From: an uncultured Prevotellaceae bacterium
GTDB lineage: Bacteria > Bacteroidota > Bacteroidia > Bacteroidales > Bacteroidaceae
Length of the DNA stretch: 37,399 bases
Assembly (NCBI GenBank): GCA_946404865.1
Contig: CAMJFC010000026.1
Coordinates: 1 to 37,399 of the forward strand
Direction of reading: 5' to 3'
Part shown: piece by piece, positions 14,807 to 24,566 of the stretch
Layout of the letters: the number at the start of each line of letters is the position of its first letter
Numbering within the stretch: position 1 is the first letter of the stretch
The notes under the pieces: generated by a model
What the model saw: the letters and a program-made list of their open reading frames with translations, nothing else
Database searches by the model: none
Told to the model about the DNA's origin: nothing
Made by a program: the position numbers and the translations under genes

Positions 14807-16486
14807 ATGTATGATACAAAACCATTCAAGAATATGACAAAAACCAATCTCACAAGCAACAAGAAAGAAATGACGTTGCTCTATGCCATCGAGCGCGTAG
14901 TAGAAGTGTCGAAAAACTCCCACATGAACAAGTCCGTCTTAAAGAAAGCCAAGAAGGAAATCTGCTTTCTCGCGAAAAGTTACAACATCACCGAGCAGCA
15001 GGCGGTACTCTTTTGTGTCTGTATGGAAAGAGGACCTCATTGTGTGAACTACGATGACCTGTCCACACACTTGGACGTCAGCAAAATCAGTGCGTACAGT
15101 TATGCGGCCGACATCGACACACTGGTGCGGCGCCGGCTGCTCCGCTTCCGTGATGTAAAAGAAGAGGACAGCGTTGATATCCCCACCGCTGTCATCCGCA
15201 GTATGAAACACAACGAGGTGTATGAACTCCCTCAGCGCACGAACCTCGACTGCGCCGCCATGTTCGATTTGCTCAATTTGTGGTTTGATGACCTCTATAA
15301 TGATGCCATCACGGCGGAGGAGTTGAGCACAGAACTGGAAATGCTGTACGACGAGAACCCTCAAGTGGGTTTCGTGCGCCATCTCAATGAATACAACCTC
15401 AACAATGAGGACATGTTGTTGACGACACTGTTCTGCCATCTGCTTGTCAGCAGGGATGACGATGATATCCGTTTCAATCAGATTGAGGACGCCTACGACT
15501 CCGACAGGAAGTTCTTCAAAGCCAAAGCCGATTTGCGAAGCGGTGAACATCGGTTGATGAAAAAGCACATCATCGAGCATCTGTGCGAGGACGGCATAGC
15601 CAATAACAGCCGTTATAAACTGACGGAGGAAGCCAAACGCAAACTGCTGGGCGAGTTTAGAATCAACACCGTGGATGAGAAAATCGCTGACATGCTGGAG
15701 ACGGAAAAACTGACGGAGAAAAAACTGTTCTTCTCCGATGACATCGACCGCCAAGTACGGGATTTGGGCTCATTCCTCATGCCGGAGAACTTCTGCAAGG
15801 TACAAGAGCGCATGAAAAAGAAGGGGTTCCGCAATGGTTTCGCATGCCTTTTCTACGGCTCGCCCGGCACGGGAAAGACAGAGACGGTGTATCAGTTGGC
15901 CCGCCAGACGGGGCGCAACATCATGGTGGTGGACGTACCGCAAATCAAAAGCAAATGGGTGGGCGAGTCGGAAAAGAACATCAAAGCGCTCTTCGACCGC
16001 TACCGCGAGTTGGTGGGCAAGGCAAAGGCCACCCCTATCCTCCTGTTCAACGAGGCCGACGCCATCATCGGCATCCGGAAGAACGGTGCTCAAAACGCTG
16101 TGGACAAAATGGAAAACTCCATCCAGAACATCATCTTGCAGGAAATGGAGTCGCTCGATGGTATCATGATTGCCACCACAAACCTGCAACAGAACTTCGA
16201 CAAGGCATTCGAGCGCCGTTTCCTCTACAAAATCAAGTTTGAGAAGCCCACAGCCGAGGCTCGTGCTCACATCTGGCATGAGATGATTCCCGAACTGAAT
16301 GAGGATGACGTGCAGACGTTGGCTGCAAAATACGATTTCAGCGGCGGACAGATTGAGAATATCGCCCGGCATTACAACATCGACTGCATCCTCCACGGTG
16401 ACAGTGCTGACTCGCTTAGCACGCTCATCAGTCACTGCGACAACGAGCATCTGGATGCCAATGAGAGCAGGAGGGTCGGATTCTGA
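14807..16486 (+). CDS. AAA+ ATPase of unknown role
   Basis: This 559-residue protein has a roughly 300-residue N-terminal region of unknown function, then one AAA+ module. Motifs are Walker A GSPGTGKT (351-358), Walker B LLFNEADAI with Asn415 in place of the usual first Asp, sensor-1-like ATTN, an arginine-finger-like FERRF, and KYDFSGGQIENIARHY in the lid. The KWVGESEKNI pore-side segment matches classical AAA proteins (FtsH/Cdc48 type), suggesting an unfoldase or remodeller. I keep the ATG at 14807; the ATG at 14834 is also possible. Base composition resembles clpB and not the DUF262 genes, so it may mark the end of the accessory island. Its only clear neighbour is clpB, 207 nt downstream. 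Confidence 0.85.
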   Translation: MYDTKPFKNMTKTNLTSNKKEMTLLYAIERVVEVSKNSHMNKSVLKKAKKEICFLAKSYNITEQQAVLFCVCMERGPHCVNYDDLSTHLDVSKISAYSYAADIDTLVRRRLLRFRDVKEEDSVDIPTAVIRSMKHNEVYELPQRTNLDCAAMFDLLNLWFDDLYNDAITAEELSTELEMLYDENPQVGFVRHLNEYNLNNEDMLLTTLFCHLLVSRDDDDIRFNQIEDAYDSDRKFFKAKADLRSGEHRLMKKHIIEHLCEDGIANNSRYKLTEEAKRKLLGEFRINTVDEKIADMLETEKLTEKKLFFSDDIDRQVRDLGSFLMPENFCKVQERMKKKGFRNGFACLFYGSPGTGKTETVYQLARQTGRNIMVVDVPQIKSKWVGESEKNIKALFDRYRELVGKAKATPILLFNEADAIIGIRKNGAQNAVDKMENSIQNIILQEMESLDGIMIATTNLQQNFDKAFERRFLYKIKFEKPTAEARAHIWHEMIPELNEDDVQTLAAKYDFSGGQIENIARHYNIDCILHGDSADSLSTLISHCDNEHLDANESRRVGF

Positions 16487-16488
16487 GA

Positions 16489-16513
16489 GCGGGCGGGCAC
16501 AGAGACCTGCCCC
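16489..16513 (-). repeat. REP-like 25-nt palindromic element, copy 1
   Basis: Read on the minus strand, this stretch matches the element at 24969-24993 at 23 of 25 bases (GGGGC[A/G]GGTC[T/A]CTG then TGCCCGCCCGC). The ends are partly self-complementary. It lies 2 nt after the stop of the AAA+ gene. Confidence 0.6.
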
Positions 16514-16584
16514 GACGGAGGAAACGCTCAGAGTCATCAGTTTACAGGCCCCATTCAGGATAACACACTGTGCACACCATCTTT

Positions 16585-16621
16585 TCCGCCAAAATGTCGC
16601 GTTTTGTGACATTTTGGCGGA
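16585..16621. promoter_or_regulatory. Perfect 14-bp inverted repeat upstream of clpB
   Basis: The arms TCCGCCAAAATGTC and GACATTTTGGCGGA are perfect and separated by 9 nt, about 70 nt before the clpB start. It could terminate the AAA+ gene, but only a poor T-tract follows. Its arm-9 nt-arm layout is like that of heat-shock operators such as CIRCE, though the sequence is different. No convincing TAnnTTTG box lies between it and clpB. Confidence 0.6.
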
Positions 16622-16693
16622 TTTAATGGTTTTCTATATGGTCGGAACATTATTTGTTGTAATATGAATAAAAAACAAGAAAGGAGTAATAAT

Positions 16694-19342
16694 ATGACAT
16701 TCGACAAATTTACCATCAAAGCCCAAGAGGCTGTGCAAGAGGCCATCGACAGTGCTGAGCGCAACGGACAACAAGCCGTGGAGCCGGAGCACCTGCTGAA
16801 AGGCATTCTGCAAAAAGGACGCGATGTGGTGAACTTCGTCTTCCAGAAGACGGGGTTGAACCCCTCGCAGATAGAAACGGTGACCGACCAGGCCATCCAA
16901 CATCTGCCCCACGTACAGGGCGGACAACCCTACTTCTCATCGACCTGCAACCAAGTGTTGCAACGGGCATTGGACTTCTCGCAGAAACTCGGCGACGAAT
17001 ACGTGTCGGTCGAGCCGCTGCTGCTCGCACTCGTTGACGTGAACTCCACGGCAAGCCGCATCCTCAAAGACGCGGGCATCACGGCCAAGGACACGCTTAA
17101 AGCGGTGCAGGAACTGCGTCAGGGCGAAAAGGTGCAGACGGCTTCGGGCGACGAGAACTACCAGAGTCTGCAAAAATATGCGAAGAATCTGGTGGAAGAT
17201 GCCCGTCAGGGTAAACTCGACCCTGTGATCGGACGTGACGACGAGATACGGCGTGTGCTGCAAATTCTCTCACGGCGTACGAAAAACAACCCCATCCTCA
17301 TCGGTGAACCGGGCACCGGCAAGACCGCCATCGTGGAGGGTCTGGCTCAACGTATCGTGCGCGGCGACGTGCCGGAGAACCTGAAAGAGAAACAACTCTA
17401 CTCACTCGACATGGGTCAGCTCATCGCCGGCGCGAAATACAAAGGCGAATTTGAGGAAAGGCTGAAGAGCGTCATCAAAGAGGTGACGAAGAGCGACGGC
17501 CGTATCATTCTCTTCATCGATGAGATACACACGCTGGTGGGTGCCGGCGGTGGCGAGGGTGCCATGGATGCCGCCAACATCTTGAAACCGGCGCTGGCGC
17601 GTGGCGAACTGCGTGCCATCGGTGCCACCACGCTCAACGAATACCAAAAGTATTTCGAGAAGGACAAGGCTTTGGAACGCCGTTTCCAAACCGTGATGGT
17701 GGACGAGCCTGACGAGTTGAGCGCCATCTCCATCCTGCGCGGACTGAAAGAGCGCTACGAAAACCACCACAAGGTGCGTATTCAGGACGATGCGTGTATC
17801 GCCGCCGTGCAACTCTCCGAGCGCTACATCAGTGACCGCTTCCTGCCCGACAAGGCCATCGACCTGATGGACGAGGCTGCCGCCAAACTGCGTATGGAGC
17901 GCGACAGTGTGCCGGAGGAATTGGACGAGATTACCCGTCGGCGCGCTCAGTTGGAGATTGAGCGCGAGGCCATCCGCAAGGAACAGTCGGCTCCGATGCA
18001 GACCGAAGAAGCGGCCACTGTCAACAGCACGAAATTGTCACAACTGGACAAGGAAATCGCCGAGTTGAAAGAACAGGAGAACGACTTCCGCGCAAAATGG
18101 GAAGGCGAGCGCGAACTCATCAACCGCATCCAACAAGACAAACAACAGATGGAGGATTTGCGGTTTGAGGCCGAGCGTGCCGAGCGCGAGGGCAACTACG
18201 AGCGCGTGGCGGAGATACGCTACGGTAAGATACAGGCGTTGGAAAATGACATCCGCACCATCCAGCAACAATTGCACGACTCGCAGAGCGGCAATGCCAT
18301 GGTGCGCGAGGAAGTGACCGCCGACGACATTGCCGAAGTGGTGAGCCGCTGGACAGGCATTCCCGTGACTCGGATGATGCAGAGTGAACGCGAGAAACTG
18401 CTGCACTTGGAGGAAGAACTGCATAAGCGGGTCATCGGGCAGGACGAGGCCATCAATGCCGTGGCCGATGCCGTGCGCCGCAGCCGTGCCGGACTGCAAG
18501 ACCCGAAGCGCCCCATCGCATCGTTCATCTTCGTCGGTACGACAGGTGTGGGTAAGACCGAACTGGCAAAAGCTCTGGCCGACTACCTGTTCAACGATGA
18601 GAGCATGATGACGCGTATCGACATGAGCGAGTATCAGGAGAAACACACCGTGAGCCGGTTGATTGGCGCCCCTCCGGGATATGTGGGTTATGACGAGGGC
18701 GGTCAACTGACCGAGGCGGTGAGGCGCAAGCCCTACTCGGTGGTGCTGTTCGACGAAATAGAGAAAGCCCATCCCGATGTGTTCAACATCCTCTTGCAGG
18801 TGCTTGACGACGGACGGTTGACCGACAACAAAGGTCGCACGGCCAACTTCAAGAACACCATCATCATCATGACCTCGAACCTTGGCAGTCAGATGATTCG
18901 TGAGTTTGTGGAACAGCGTGGTATGAAACGCGGAGCCGGACAAGACAAGGTGTTGTCGGACAAAGACCTCAACACGCTGCAAGGCAATGTGTTCAACTTG
19001 TTGAAACAGACCATCCGTCCGGAATTTCTGAACCGTATCGACGAGACCATCATGTTCCTGCCGCTGACGCGCACAGAGATAGCCGATGTGGTGAAGTTGC
19101 AGTTGGAGAACGTGAAGAAGATGTTGGCACCGCAAGGGTTCCAGTTGGAGGCCACGGCACAAGCCATCGACTTCCTGGCCGACGAGGGTTACGACCCCGA
19201 GTTTGGTGCCCGTCCTGTGAAACGCGCCATCCAGCGTCTGGTGCTCAACGACCTGTCGAAGCAGTTGCTTGCCGGTCGTGTGACCAACGAGAAGCCCATC
19301 ATCATCGACTCGTTCGGCGACGGGATTGTGTTCAGGAATTAA
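16694..19342 (+). CDS. clpB: ATP-dependent disaggregase ClpB
   Basis: This 882-residue Hsp100 protein refolds proteins from aggregates together with DnaK. It has the Clp N-terminal repeat region (1-145), NBD1 with Walker A GEPGTGKT (204-211), an M-domain coiled coil at about 400-520 ([24 protein letters not shown]), the linker [13 protein letters not shown]2 with GTTGVGKT (615-622) and [12 protein letters not shown] near the C terminus. The M-domain and the absence of a ClpP-binding IGF loop distinguish it from ClpA/ClpC. The ATG at 16694 is chosen over that at 16664 because GGAG lies 7 nt before it and [13 protein letters not shown] is the family's usual start. It is probably heat-inducible and is flanked by two strong inverted repeats. 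Confidence 0.97.
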   Translation: MTFDKFTIKAQEAVQEAIDSAERNGQQAVEPEHLLKGILQKGRDVVNFVFQKTGLNPSQIETVTDQAIQHLPHVQGGQPYFSSTCNQVLQRALDFSQKLGDEYVSVEPLLLALVDVNSTASRILKDAGITAKDTLKAVQELRQGEKVQTASGDENYQSLQKYAKNLVEDARQGKLDPVIGRDDEIRRVLQILSRRTKNNPILIGEPGTGKTAIVEGLAQRIVRGDVPENLKEKQLYSLDMGQLIAGAKYKGEFEERLKSVIKEVTKSDGRIILFIDEIHTLVGAGGGEGAMDAANILKPALARGELRAIGATTLNEYQKYFEKDKALERRFQTVMVDEPDELSAISILRGLKERYENHHKVRIQDDACIAAVQLSERYISDRFLPDKAIDLMDEAAAKLRMERDSVPEELDEITRRRAQLEIEREAIRKEQSAPMQTEEAATVNSTKLSQLDKEIAELKEQENDFRAKWEGERELINRIQQDKQQMEDLRFEAERAEREGNYERVAEIRYGKIQALENDIRTIQQQLHDSQSGNAMVREEVTADDIAEVVSRWTGIPVTRMMQSEREKLLHLEEELHKRVIGQDEAINAVADAVRRSRAGLQDPKRPIASFIFVGTTGVGKTELAKALADYLFNDESMMTRIDMSEYQEKHTVSRLIGAPPGYVGYDEGGQLTEAVRRKPYSVVLFDEIEKAHPDVFNILLQVLDDGRLTDNKGRTANFKNTIIIMTSNLGSQMIREFVEQRGMKRGAGQDKVLSDKDLNTLQGNVFNLLKQTIRPEFLNRIDETIMFLPLTRTEIADVVKLQLENVKKMLAPQGFQLEATAQAIDFLADEGYDPEFGARPVKRAIQRLVLNDLSKQLLAGRVTNEKPIIIDSFGDGIVFRN

Positions 19343-19378
19343 AGAGGTGAGAAGTAAAGGGTGAGAGGTAAGAGATAT

Positions 19379-19415
19379 GAGAAATGTCAGGTGTGTTGTG
19401 CACCTGACATTTCTC
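19379..19415. terminator. Hairpin between clpB and the convergent protease gene
   Basis: The perfect 15-bp arms GAGAAATGTCAGGTG and CACCTGACATTTCTC have a 7-nt loop and lie 37 nt after the clpB stop. No long T-run follows on either strand. A smaller hairpin, ATAAGAC-aaa-GTCTTAT, lies at 19425-19441, next to the stop of the minus-strand protease gene. Together they probably separate the two convergent transcripts. The arm core AAATGTC is shared with the inverted repeat before clpB. Confidence 0.65.
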
Positions 19416-19447
19416 TTGTAAGACATAAGACAAAGTCTTATACTCCT

Positions 19448-21694
19448 TTATTTTTTCACCACTTTTCTCTTTCCGATGATATACACGCCGGGACGGAGGG
19501 AGGTGAAGTCGGTACCGACATAGCGGCCGTCGAGGCTGTAGATGCCACGGGAGACGGTCTGGGATGTGTTGACCTCACGGATGCCATCCACCACAGGGGG
19601 GTCTTCGGCATTCTTCTTCCGCACCTTCACCTCGTCAAGGAAGAATCGTCCTTCGGGGTCGAACGTGATGGAAACGGTCTTGGCTTCCGCCGCTCTCCTC
19701 ATCAGTTCCGATGGCTCCGTGACCTCATCATCATTGGCAGTCAGGGTGACAAGATAACTGGTCCATCCGTTTTGTTTCATATTCAACTCGGTTTCGGACA
19801 ACGTGGCATCGCCATTGACAGAGAGGACGAGTGAGGTGCCTGCCTTAGCCCACGGGGCAGCACGGAAGAGCAGTTCCACCTCGCCTTCGATTTCAAAGGC
19901 AGGTGAAGTGACGGTGCCTTTCTTCGTGGAAGAGCCGAAGCGCGCACATTTGTTTGCGCCAAACTTAGAACTGTATAACGTGGTCCATCCCTCGAAGTCG
20001 GGAATGAACGGATAGTTGGCTATGGAACCCGAGAATAGGTTATCGTTGCCGCCCGTTCCCTCGCATTTGTTGAACGACTCATAGAACACCACCGTATATC
20101 CCTCGTCATCGGGATCGACAGGGTCAATGGGGTCAACAGGGTCAACGGGTTCGTTCAGGTTACGGAATTCGAAAGCCATGGTGCCGTCCGCATTCTTTGT
20201 GATGTTCTTGACTTCGATGTTGAGCACTTTCGTACCGTCGGTATTCTTGTGCCACAACTTCGCCGCAGGTGTGGACGTTTTGGAGAAGGTGTTGTTCCCT
20301 TTGTAGGGATATGTGTCGCCGTTCTCGTCCCATGACCCATCCGAGTCGTCGGCATGAACAATGGTGAGATGCTGATGGTCGCTATCAATGCCATAGGTGG
20401 ACTTGATGATAGATTCCCACCCGTTGGGGCAGTTTAACTCCCACAGCGTCTCATCATAATCGACATAGTGTATGAGCATTCCCGATGCGGGCAGTTCTGC
20501 GTCCCAGCGTTTCTTCTGTCTGTTTTCCAAGATATAGACCTCGTCGGGATGGCCTTGGTTGCGGAGGATATACGCTTCGCCACCTTCATAGACCGTCTTC
20601 ATGTCGGTCACAGTGGTGTCACGAAGCAATTCCACCGGTTCAATCCATCCGCACTCCCACTTCTCGTAGGCCGAATAGCCTGCGGGGACGAACATATTGC
20701 CGTTGTAGGAGCCAGCGTCCATCAGGTCCCACGAACCCATACCATAGTTAGAGTAATAGTAGGAGGAGTCGCTCATGGTGTCGTAAGCGTCAGGGAATCC
20801 CATGCAGTGCGAGAATTCATGACAGAAGGTACCGATGCCCGACGGAGTGCCATCGGCTTGTATCTCATTGCTGCACGCATAGACATCGATATCCACGCCG
20901 TCGAGTGTCAGCACTCTCCCGTAATCACTTATTGAAAGCTGATACATGTGTGGCCATATCACCTTGGAGTCGCGGTCGTAGTAATCGGCCTGCCCGTGTC
21001 CGGCATACAGCACATAGACCTCCTCCACGACCCCGTCGCCATCCCAGTCGTAGGTGCTGAAGTCGATTTCATCGTCCACCGCCTTACAAGCAGTTGCCAC
21101 CATCTCGCCAGGTCTGACATCGTTGCCCTCACCCCCCGAGTCGCGCCCGTAATAAGCATAATCGTTGGGCATGGGAACAGGTCCGACGACATCGAACGAG
21201 AGGTCGAACTGCCCGTTGCTTTGGTCATGGAAATAGTCGCGCACGCTGCCCACATATCCTTCTGACGAGGAGAAATTCTGCTCGTTGATGAGTTGATTGT
21301 AATACTCAAGGGTATGACTTTCAGCAAAATGCGAGTTTTTGAATTCCACGAGAATGATGAGGCCTTTTTTCTCACCTTGGAAGAGCGATGTCTCTTTGTT
21401 TTTCAACGCCCTGTGTGCAGGTATTTTCGCCGCACGCCGCATTTTGGCCGTATGGTTCCTCAAGCCAACCTCAACGTTGCTCATTCTCCGATAGGTTTCG
21501 GTATCAGCATCAAAAAAATAGCTGTTGCCTTCTTGGTCAGCAAAAAAATGGAAATGCTCATCGCCTCGCAGTTCAACCTTGACTTGTGTGCCGTCGTCGA
21601 GGGTGATGACAGTCCATTGTCCGCGTTTGGCGGGAACGGCTCCGGCAATGAGCGCGAAAGCCAACAACAGTGTGATTACCAGGTATTTTTTCAT
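19448..21694 (-). CDS. Secreted M6-family metalloprotease with T9SS-type C-terminal tail
   Basis: This 748-residue secreted protease starts at the ATG at 21694, which opens a clear signal peptide (MKKYLVITLLLAFALIAGAVPA); the frame extends further upstream but through the promoter. The catalytic zinc motif HEFSHCMGFPD (HExxHxxGxxD, H292 and H296) sits in a domain with YVLYAGHGQADYY and MGSWDLMDAGSYNG, typical of immune-inhibitor-A-like M6 peptidases. A Pro-Asp repeat linker (EPVDPVDPIDPVDPDDEG) leads to a beta-sandwich domain. The last 70 residues (GIYSLDGRYVG, LRPGVYIIGKRKVVKK) look like a type A T9SS sorting tail. It should be exported to the cell surface or medium and degrade host or dietary protein. 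Confidence 0.9.
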   Translation of the reverse strand: MKKYLVITLLLAFALIAGAVPAKRGQWTVITLDDGTQVKVELRGDEHFHFFADQEGNSYFFDADTETYRRMSNVEVGLRNHTAKMRRAAKIPAHRALKNKETSLFQGEKKGLIILVEFKNSHFAESHTLEYYNQLINEQNFSSSEGYVGSVRDYFHDQSNGQFDLSFDVVGPVPMPNDYAYYGRDSGGEGNDVRPGEMVATACKAVDDEIDFSTYDWDGDGVVEEVYVLYAGHGQADYYDRDSKVIWPHMYQLSISDYGRVLTLDGVDIDVYACSNEIQADGTPSGIGTFCHEFSHCMGFPDAYDTMSDSSYYYSNYGMGSWDLMDAGSYNGNMFVPAGYSAYEKWECGWIEPVELLRDTTVTDMKTVYEGGEAYILRNQGHPDEVYILENRQKKRWDAELPASGMLIHYVDYDETLWELNCPNGWESIIKSTYGIDSDHQHLTIVHADDSDGSWDENGDTYPYKGNNTFSKTSTPAAKLWHKNTDGTKVLNIEVKNITKNADGTMAFEFRNLNEPVDPVDPIDPVDPDDEGYTVVFYESFNKCEGTGGNDNLFSGSIANYPFIPDFEGWTTLYSSKFGANKCARFGSSTKKGTVTSPAFEIEGEVELLFRAAPWAKAGTSLVLSVNGDATLSETELNMKQNGWTSYLVTLTANDDEVTEPSELMRRAAEAKTVSITFDPEGRFFLDEVKVRKKNAEDPPVVDGIREVNTSQTVSRGIYSLDGRYVGTDFTSLRPGVYIIGKRKVVKK

Positions 21695-21736
21695 ATTCGC
21701 TATGGATATAAATTGCATAAAGATGTAAAGCGGCTG

Positions 21737-21744
21737 CAAAGTTA
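21737..21744 (-). promoter_or_regulatory. -7 box of the M6 protease gene
   Basis: The minus strand reads TAACTTTG followed by CAG, 42 nt before the ATG at 21694. A TTTG lies only 14 nt upstream of it, shorter than the usual spacing. It is back to back with the GH3 promoter. Confidence 0.6.
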
Positions 21745-21788
21745 AGAATTTTTTTTGGCAAACAGACCACATTATTAATTTTATTTTT

Positions 21789-21796
21789 TATTTTTG
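21789..21796 (+). promoter_or_regulatory. -7 box of the GH3 gene
   Basis: TATTTTTG followed by C lies 29 nt before the ATG at 21826. No TTTG is found at the usual distance upstream. The 9-mer GCAAACAGA occurs here (21796-21804) and again at 21758-21766, inside the divergent promoter region. Confidence 0.55.
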
Positions 21797-21825
21797 CAAA
21801 CAGAAAATCCTATCACTACTATCAC

Positions 21826-24420
21826 ATGAAAATTTACACGATTATCGCCTTGTGCTGTATCACCTTGACAGCCTCGGCCCAGCAACATGCTTATCAGAAT
21901 CCGACGCTCCCGGCCAAAGAGCGTGCCAAGGATCTCTGCAGTCTGTTATCTCTTGAGGAGAAAGCCATGCTGATGCTCGACGAGAGCCCAGCCATCCCCC
22001 ACCTCGGTATCAAGAAATTCTTCTGGTGGAGCGAGGCTCTTCACGGTGCCGCCAACATGGGTAATGTCACCGTCTTTCCCGAGCCTATCGCCATGGCAGC
22101 ATCGTTCAACCCCGATTTGCTTTACCGGGTGTTTGACGCCACCAGCACGGAGTTTCGCGCCCAGTACAACGAGCGGATGCTGCGCGGTTCGGGCGAGGAT
22201 GAGAAATTTCACAGTCTCTCTGTATGGACACCGAATGTGAACATCTTCCGCGACCCGCGCTGGGGCCGGGGCCAGGAGACCTACGGCGAAGACCCCTACC
22301 TCACCTCGGTGATGGGCACCCAGGTGGTCAAGGGCTTGCAGGGTCCCGAGGATGCCAAATACCGCAAACTATGGGCGTGCGCCAAGCACTATGCCGTGCA
22401 CAGCGGACCGGAATACACGCGCCACAGCGCCAACCTGACCGATGTGTCGCCCCGCGACTTATGGGAGACCTACATGCCCGCCTTCAAGACACTGGTCCAA
22501 GATGCCAAGGTCCGCGAGGTGATGTGCGCCTACCAACGACTGGATGATGACCCCTGCTGCGGTTCGCAACGTCTGTTGCAGACCATCCTGCGCGATGAGT
22601 GGGGTTTCCAGTATCTCGTGGTTAGCGACTGCGGTGCCGTCTCCGATTTCTACACCTCGCACAAATCGTCATCAACTCCCGTACACGCCTCCGCCAAAGC
22701 CGTGATTGCAGGCACCGATGTGGAATGCGGATTCGGCTACGCCTATCGCAGTATCCCCGAGGCGGTAAGACGCGGATATCTCTCCGAGGCTGAAGTGGAC
22801 AAGCACGTCATCCGTCTGCTGGAAGGCCGTTTCGACCTGGGTGAGATGGACGACCCGTCGCTCGTGGAATGGTCGAAGATACCCTATTCCGCCATGGACT
22901 CGAAGGAGCACCGCCAACTCGCCCTCGACATGGCTCGTCAGACCATCGTGCTGCTACAAAACAAGGGCAACATCCTTCCGCTGCAAAAGAACAAAGAGAA
23001 AATAGCCGTCATCGGTCCCAACGCCAACAATGCGCCGCTGATGTGGGGCAACTACAACGGCATGCCCAATCATACCGTCACCATCCTCGACGGCATCAAA
23101 GGAAAGCAGAAGAAACTGTTCTACCATCCGGGCTGCGACCTGACCTACGACAAAGTGATGGACTGCCTCTTGGAGTCGCAGTGCAGTTTTGAAGGCAAGA
23201 AAGGTTTGAAAGGCACATTCTGGAACAACCGTAAGATGGAGGGCAAGCCCGTGACCACCCAATATTACACCACCCCCGTGGCCGTCACTACCGCCGGTAT
23301 GCACAACTTCGCCCCCGGTGTTCAATTAGAGGATTTCTCGGCCAAGTACGAGACCGTCTTCACCCCGAAAGAGTCGGGCGAGTATGTGGTGAATGTCGAT
23401 GGCACCGGCCATTTCGAACTCTATATCGACGGTGAAAGGAAGTTCCAGCACCACATTTGGCGCACCACGCCCAACCGCGTACCCATCCAGGCTGAGAAGG
23501 GCAAGAGTTACCGTATCGAAGTACGCTTCTCGCACATCCAGACTTACAATGCCGACCTTAAAATCAATGTGGCCAAAGAGTTGCCCATCGACTACAAGCA
23601 AGTCATCAGCCAACTCCAAGGTATCGACAAGGTCATCTTCGTGGGTGGTATCTCCGCATCGCTTGAAGGCGAGGAGATGCCCGTTGACATCGACGGTTTT
23701 AAAGGTGGCGACCGCACCAACATTGAACTGCCAAAGGTGCAGCGCGATTTCCTCAAAGCATTGAAAGACGCCGGCAAACAAGTCATCTTCGTCAACTGTT
23801 CGGGTTCGGCCATCGCCTTAGAACCTGAGACGGCGACGTGCGACGCCATCGTGCAGGCATGGTATGCCGGCGAGGAGGGAGGCACCGCCATTGCCGATGT
23901 GCTGTTCGGTGATTACAACCCCGAGGGCAAGTTGCCCGTCACCTTCTACAAGAGAAGCGACCAGTTGCCCGATTATGAAGACTACTCGATGAAAGGCCGC
24001 ACCTATCGTTATTTCAACGACCCCCTCTTCGCTTTCGGCTATGGTATGAGCTATACGACTTTTGAGATTGGTGACGCTCAAATCAAGAATTGGCCGCATG
24101 AGAATGCCGACGGCATCCGCTATGATGTGAGCATCCCCGTCAAGAACACAGGCGTGCGCGAAGGCAAGGAAGTGGTGCAACTGTATATCCGCAACCTGTC
24201 AGACCCCAACGGTCCGCTGAAGTCGCTCCGCGCATTCAAGGGCATCCGTATCAAACCCGGTCAGACCGAGAACGTCGTTCTGACGCTCGACAAGAAGAGT
24301 TTCGAGTTCTGGGACGAAGGTACCAATTCCATGCACACCAAGGTGGGGCAATACGAGATACTTTACGGCACCAGTTCGCGTGACAAAGACCTGAAACGAG
24401 TGACCATCACGCTGGAATAG
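21826..24420 (+). CDS. Glycoside hydrolase family 3 enzyme with PA14 insert, probable beta-xylosidase
   Basis: This 864-residue exported enzyme has a signal peptide (MKIYTIIALCCITLTASAQQ). The GH3 catalytic domain contains FFWWSEALHGAANMG, FPEPIAMAASFN, DPRWGRGQETYGEDPYL and CAKHYAVHSG; the nucleophile lies in VVSDCGAV (D268). The second GH3 domain is interrupted at about 460-590 by a PA14-like beta domain (LKGTFWNNRKMEGKP to DLKINV), and a fibronectin-III-like domain closes the protein. WWSEALHG and the overall layout are typical of bacterial and plant beta-xylosidases, so hydrolysis of xylose from xylo-oligosaccharides is the best guess; beta-glucosidase is the alternative. There is no lipoprotein Cys, so a periplasmic site is expected. 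No SusC/D pair is adjacent; the gene stands alone. Confidence 0.93.
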   Translation: MKIYTIIALCCITLTASAQQHAYQNPTLPAKERAKDLCSLLSLEEKAMLMLDESPAIPHLGIKKFFWWSEALHGAANMGNVTVFPEPIAMAASFNPDLLYRVFDATSTEFRAQYNERMLRGSGEDEKFHSLSVWTPNVNIFRDPRWGRGQETYGEDPYLTSVMGTQVVKGLQGPEDAKYRKLWACAKHYAVHSGPEYTRHSANLTDVSPRDLWETYMPAFKTLVQDAKVREVMCAYQRLDDDPCCGSQRLLQTILRDEWGFQYLVVSDCGAVSDFYTSHKSSSTPVHASAKAVIAGTDVECGFGYAYRSIPEAVRRGYLSEAEVDKHVIRLLEGRFDLGEMDDPSLVEWSKIPYSAMDSKEHRQLALDMARQTIVLLQNKGNILPLQKNKEKIAVIGPNANNAPLMWGNYNGMPNHTVTILDGIKGKQKKLFYHPGCDLTYDKVMDCLLESQCSFEGKKGLKGTFWNNRKMEGKPVTTQYYTTPVAVTTAGMHNFAPGVQLEDFSAKYETVFTPKESGEYVVNVDGTGHFELYIDGERKFQHHIWRTTPNRVPIQAEKGKSYRIEVRFSHIQTYNADLKINVAKELPIDYKQVISQLQGIDKVIFVGGISASLEGEEMPVDIDGFKGGDRTNIELPKVQRDFLKALKDAGKQVIFVNCSGSAIALEPETATCDAIVQAWYAGEEGGTAIADVLFGDYNPEGKLPVTFYKRSDQLPDYEDYSMKGRTYRYFNDPLFAFGYGMSYTTFEIGDAQIKNWPHENADGIRYDVSIPVKNTGVREGKEVVQLYIRNLSDPNGPLKSLRAFKGIRIKPGQTENVVLTLDKKSFEFWDEGTNSMHTKVGQYEILYGTSSRDKDLKRVTITLE

Positions 24421-24494
24421 CCTCGGTGCAGAGTGGTCGCCATGGTGATTCGCGGATATCAAAGAAAAATACTTCATGATTTTTTTGCAAAAAA

Positions 24495-24526
24495 TTTGTT
24501 GGAATGGCGAAAAGTTAGTACCTTTG
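24495..24526 (+). promoter_or_regulatory. Consensus promoter of rpsO
   Basis: TTTG - 20 nt - TACCTTTG matches the Bacteroidota housekeeping promoter well. It lies 40 nt before the rpsO ATG at 24567. Confidence 0.8.
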
Positions 24527-24566
24527 CACCCGCATTTTGCAAAACATCTTTATTTATTATCAAATC

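Noticed and set aside
14939..15754. 271-residue open frame on the minus strand within the AAA+ gene
   Set aside because: It is opposite a gene with intact AAA+ motifs and has no motif of its own.
16585..16621. CIRCE / HrcA operator before clpB
   Set aside because: The arm and spacer layout is similar, but the sequence does not match TTAGCACTC...GAGTGCTAA.
18038..19426. 462-residue open frame on the minus strand within clpB
   Set aside because: It is a shadow of clpB. Its His- and Gln-rich composition comes from the opposite-strand reading of a high-GC gene.
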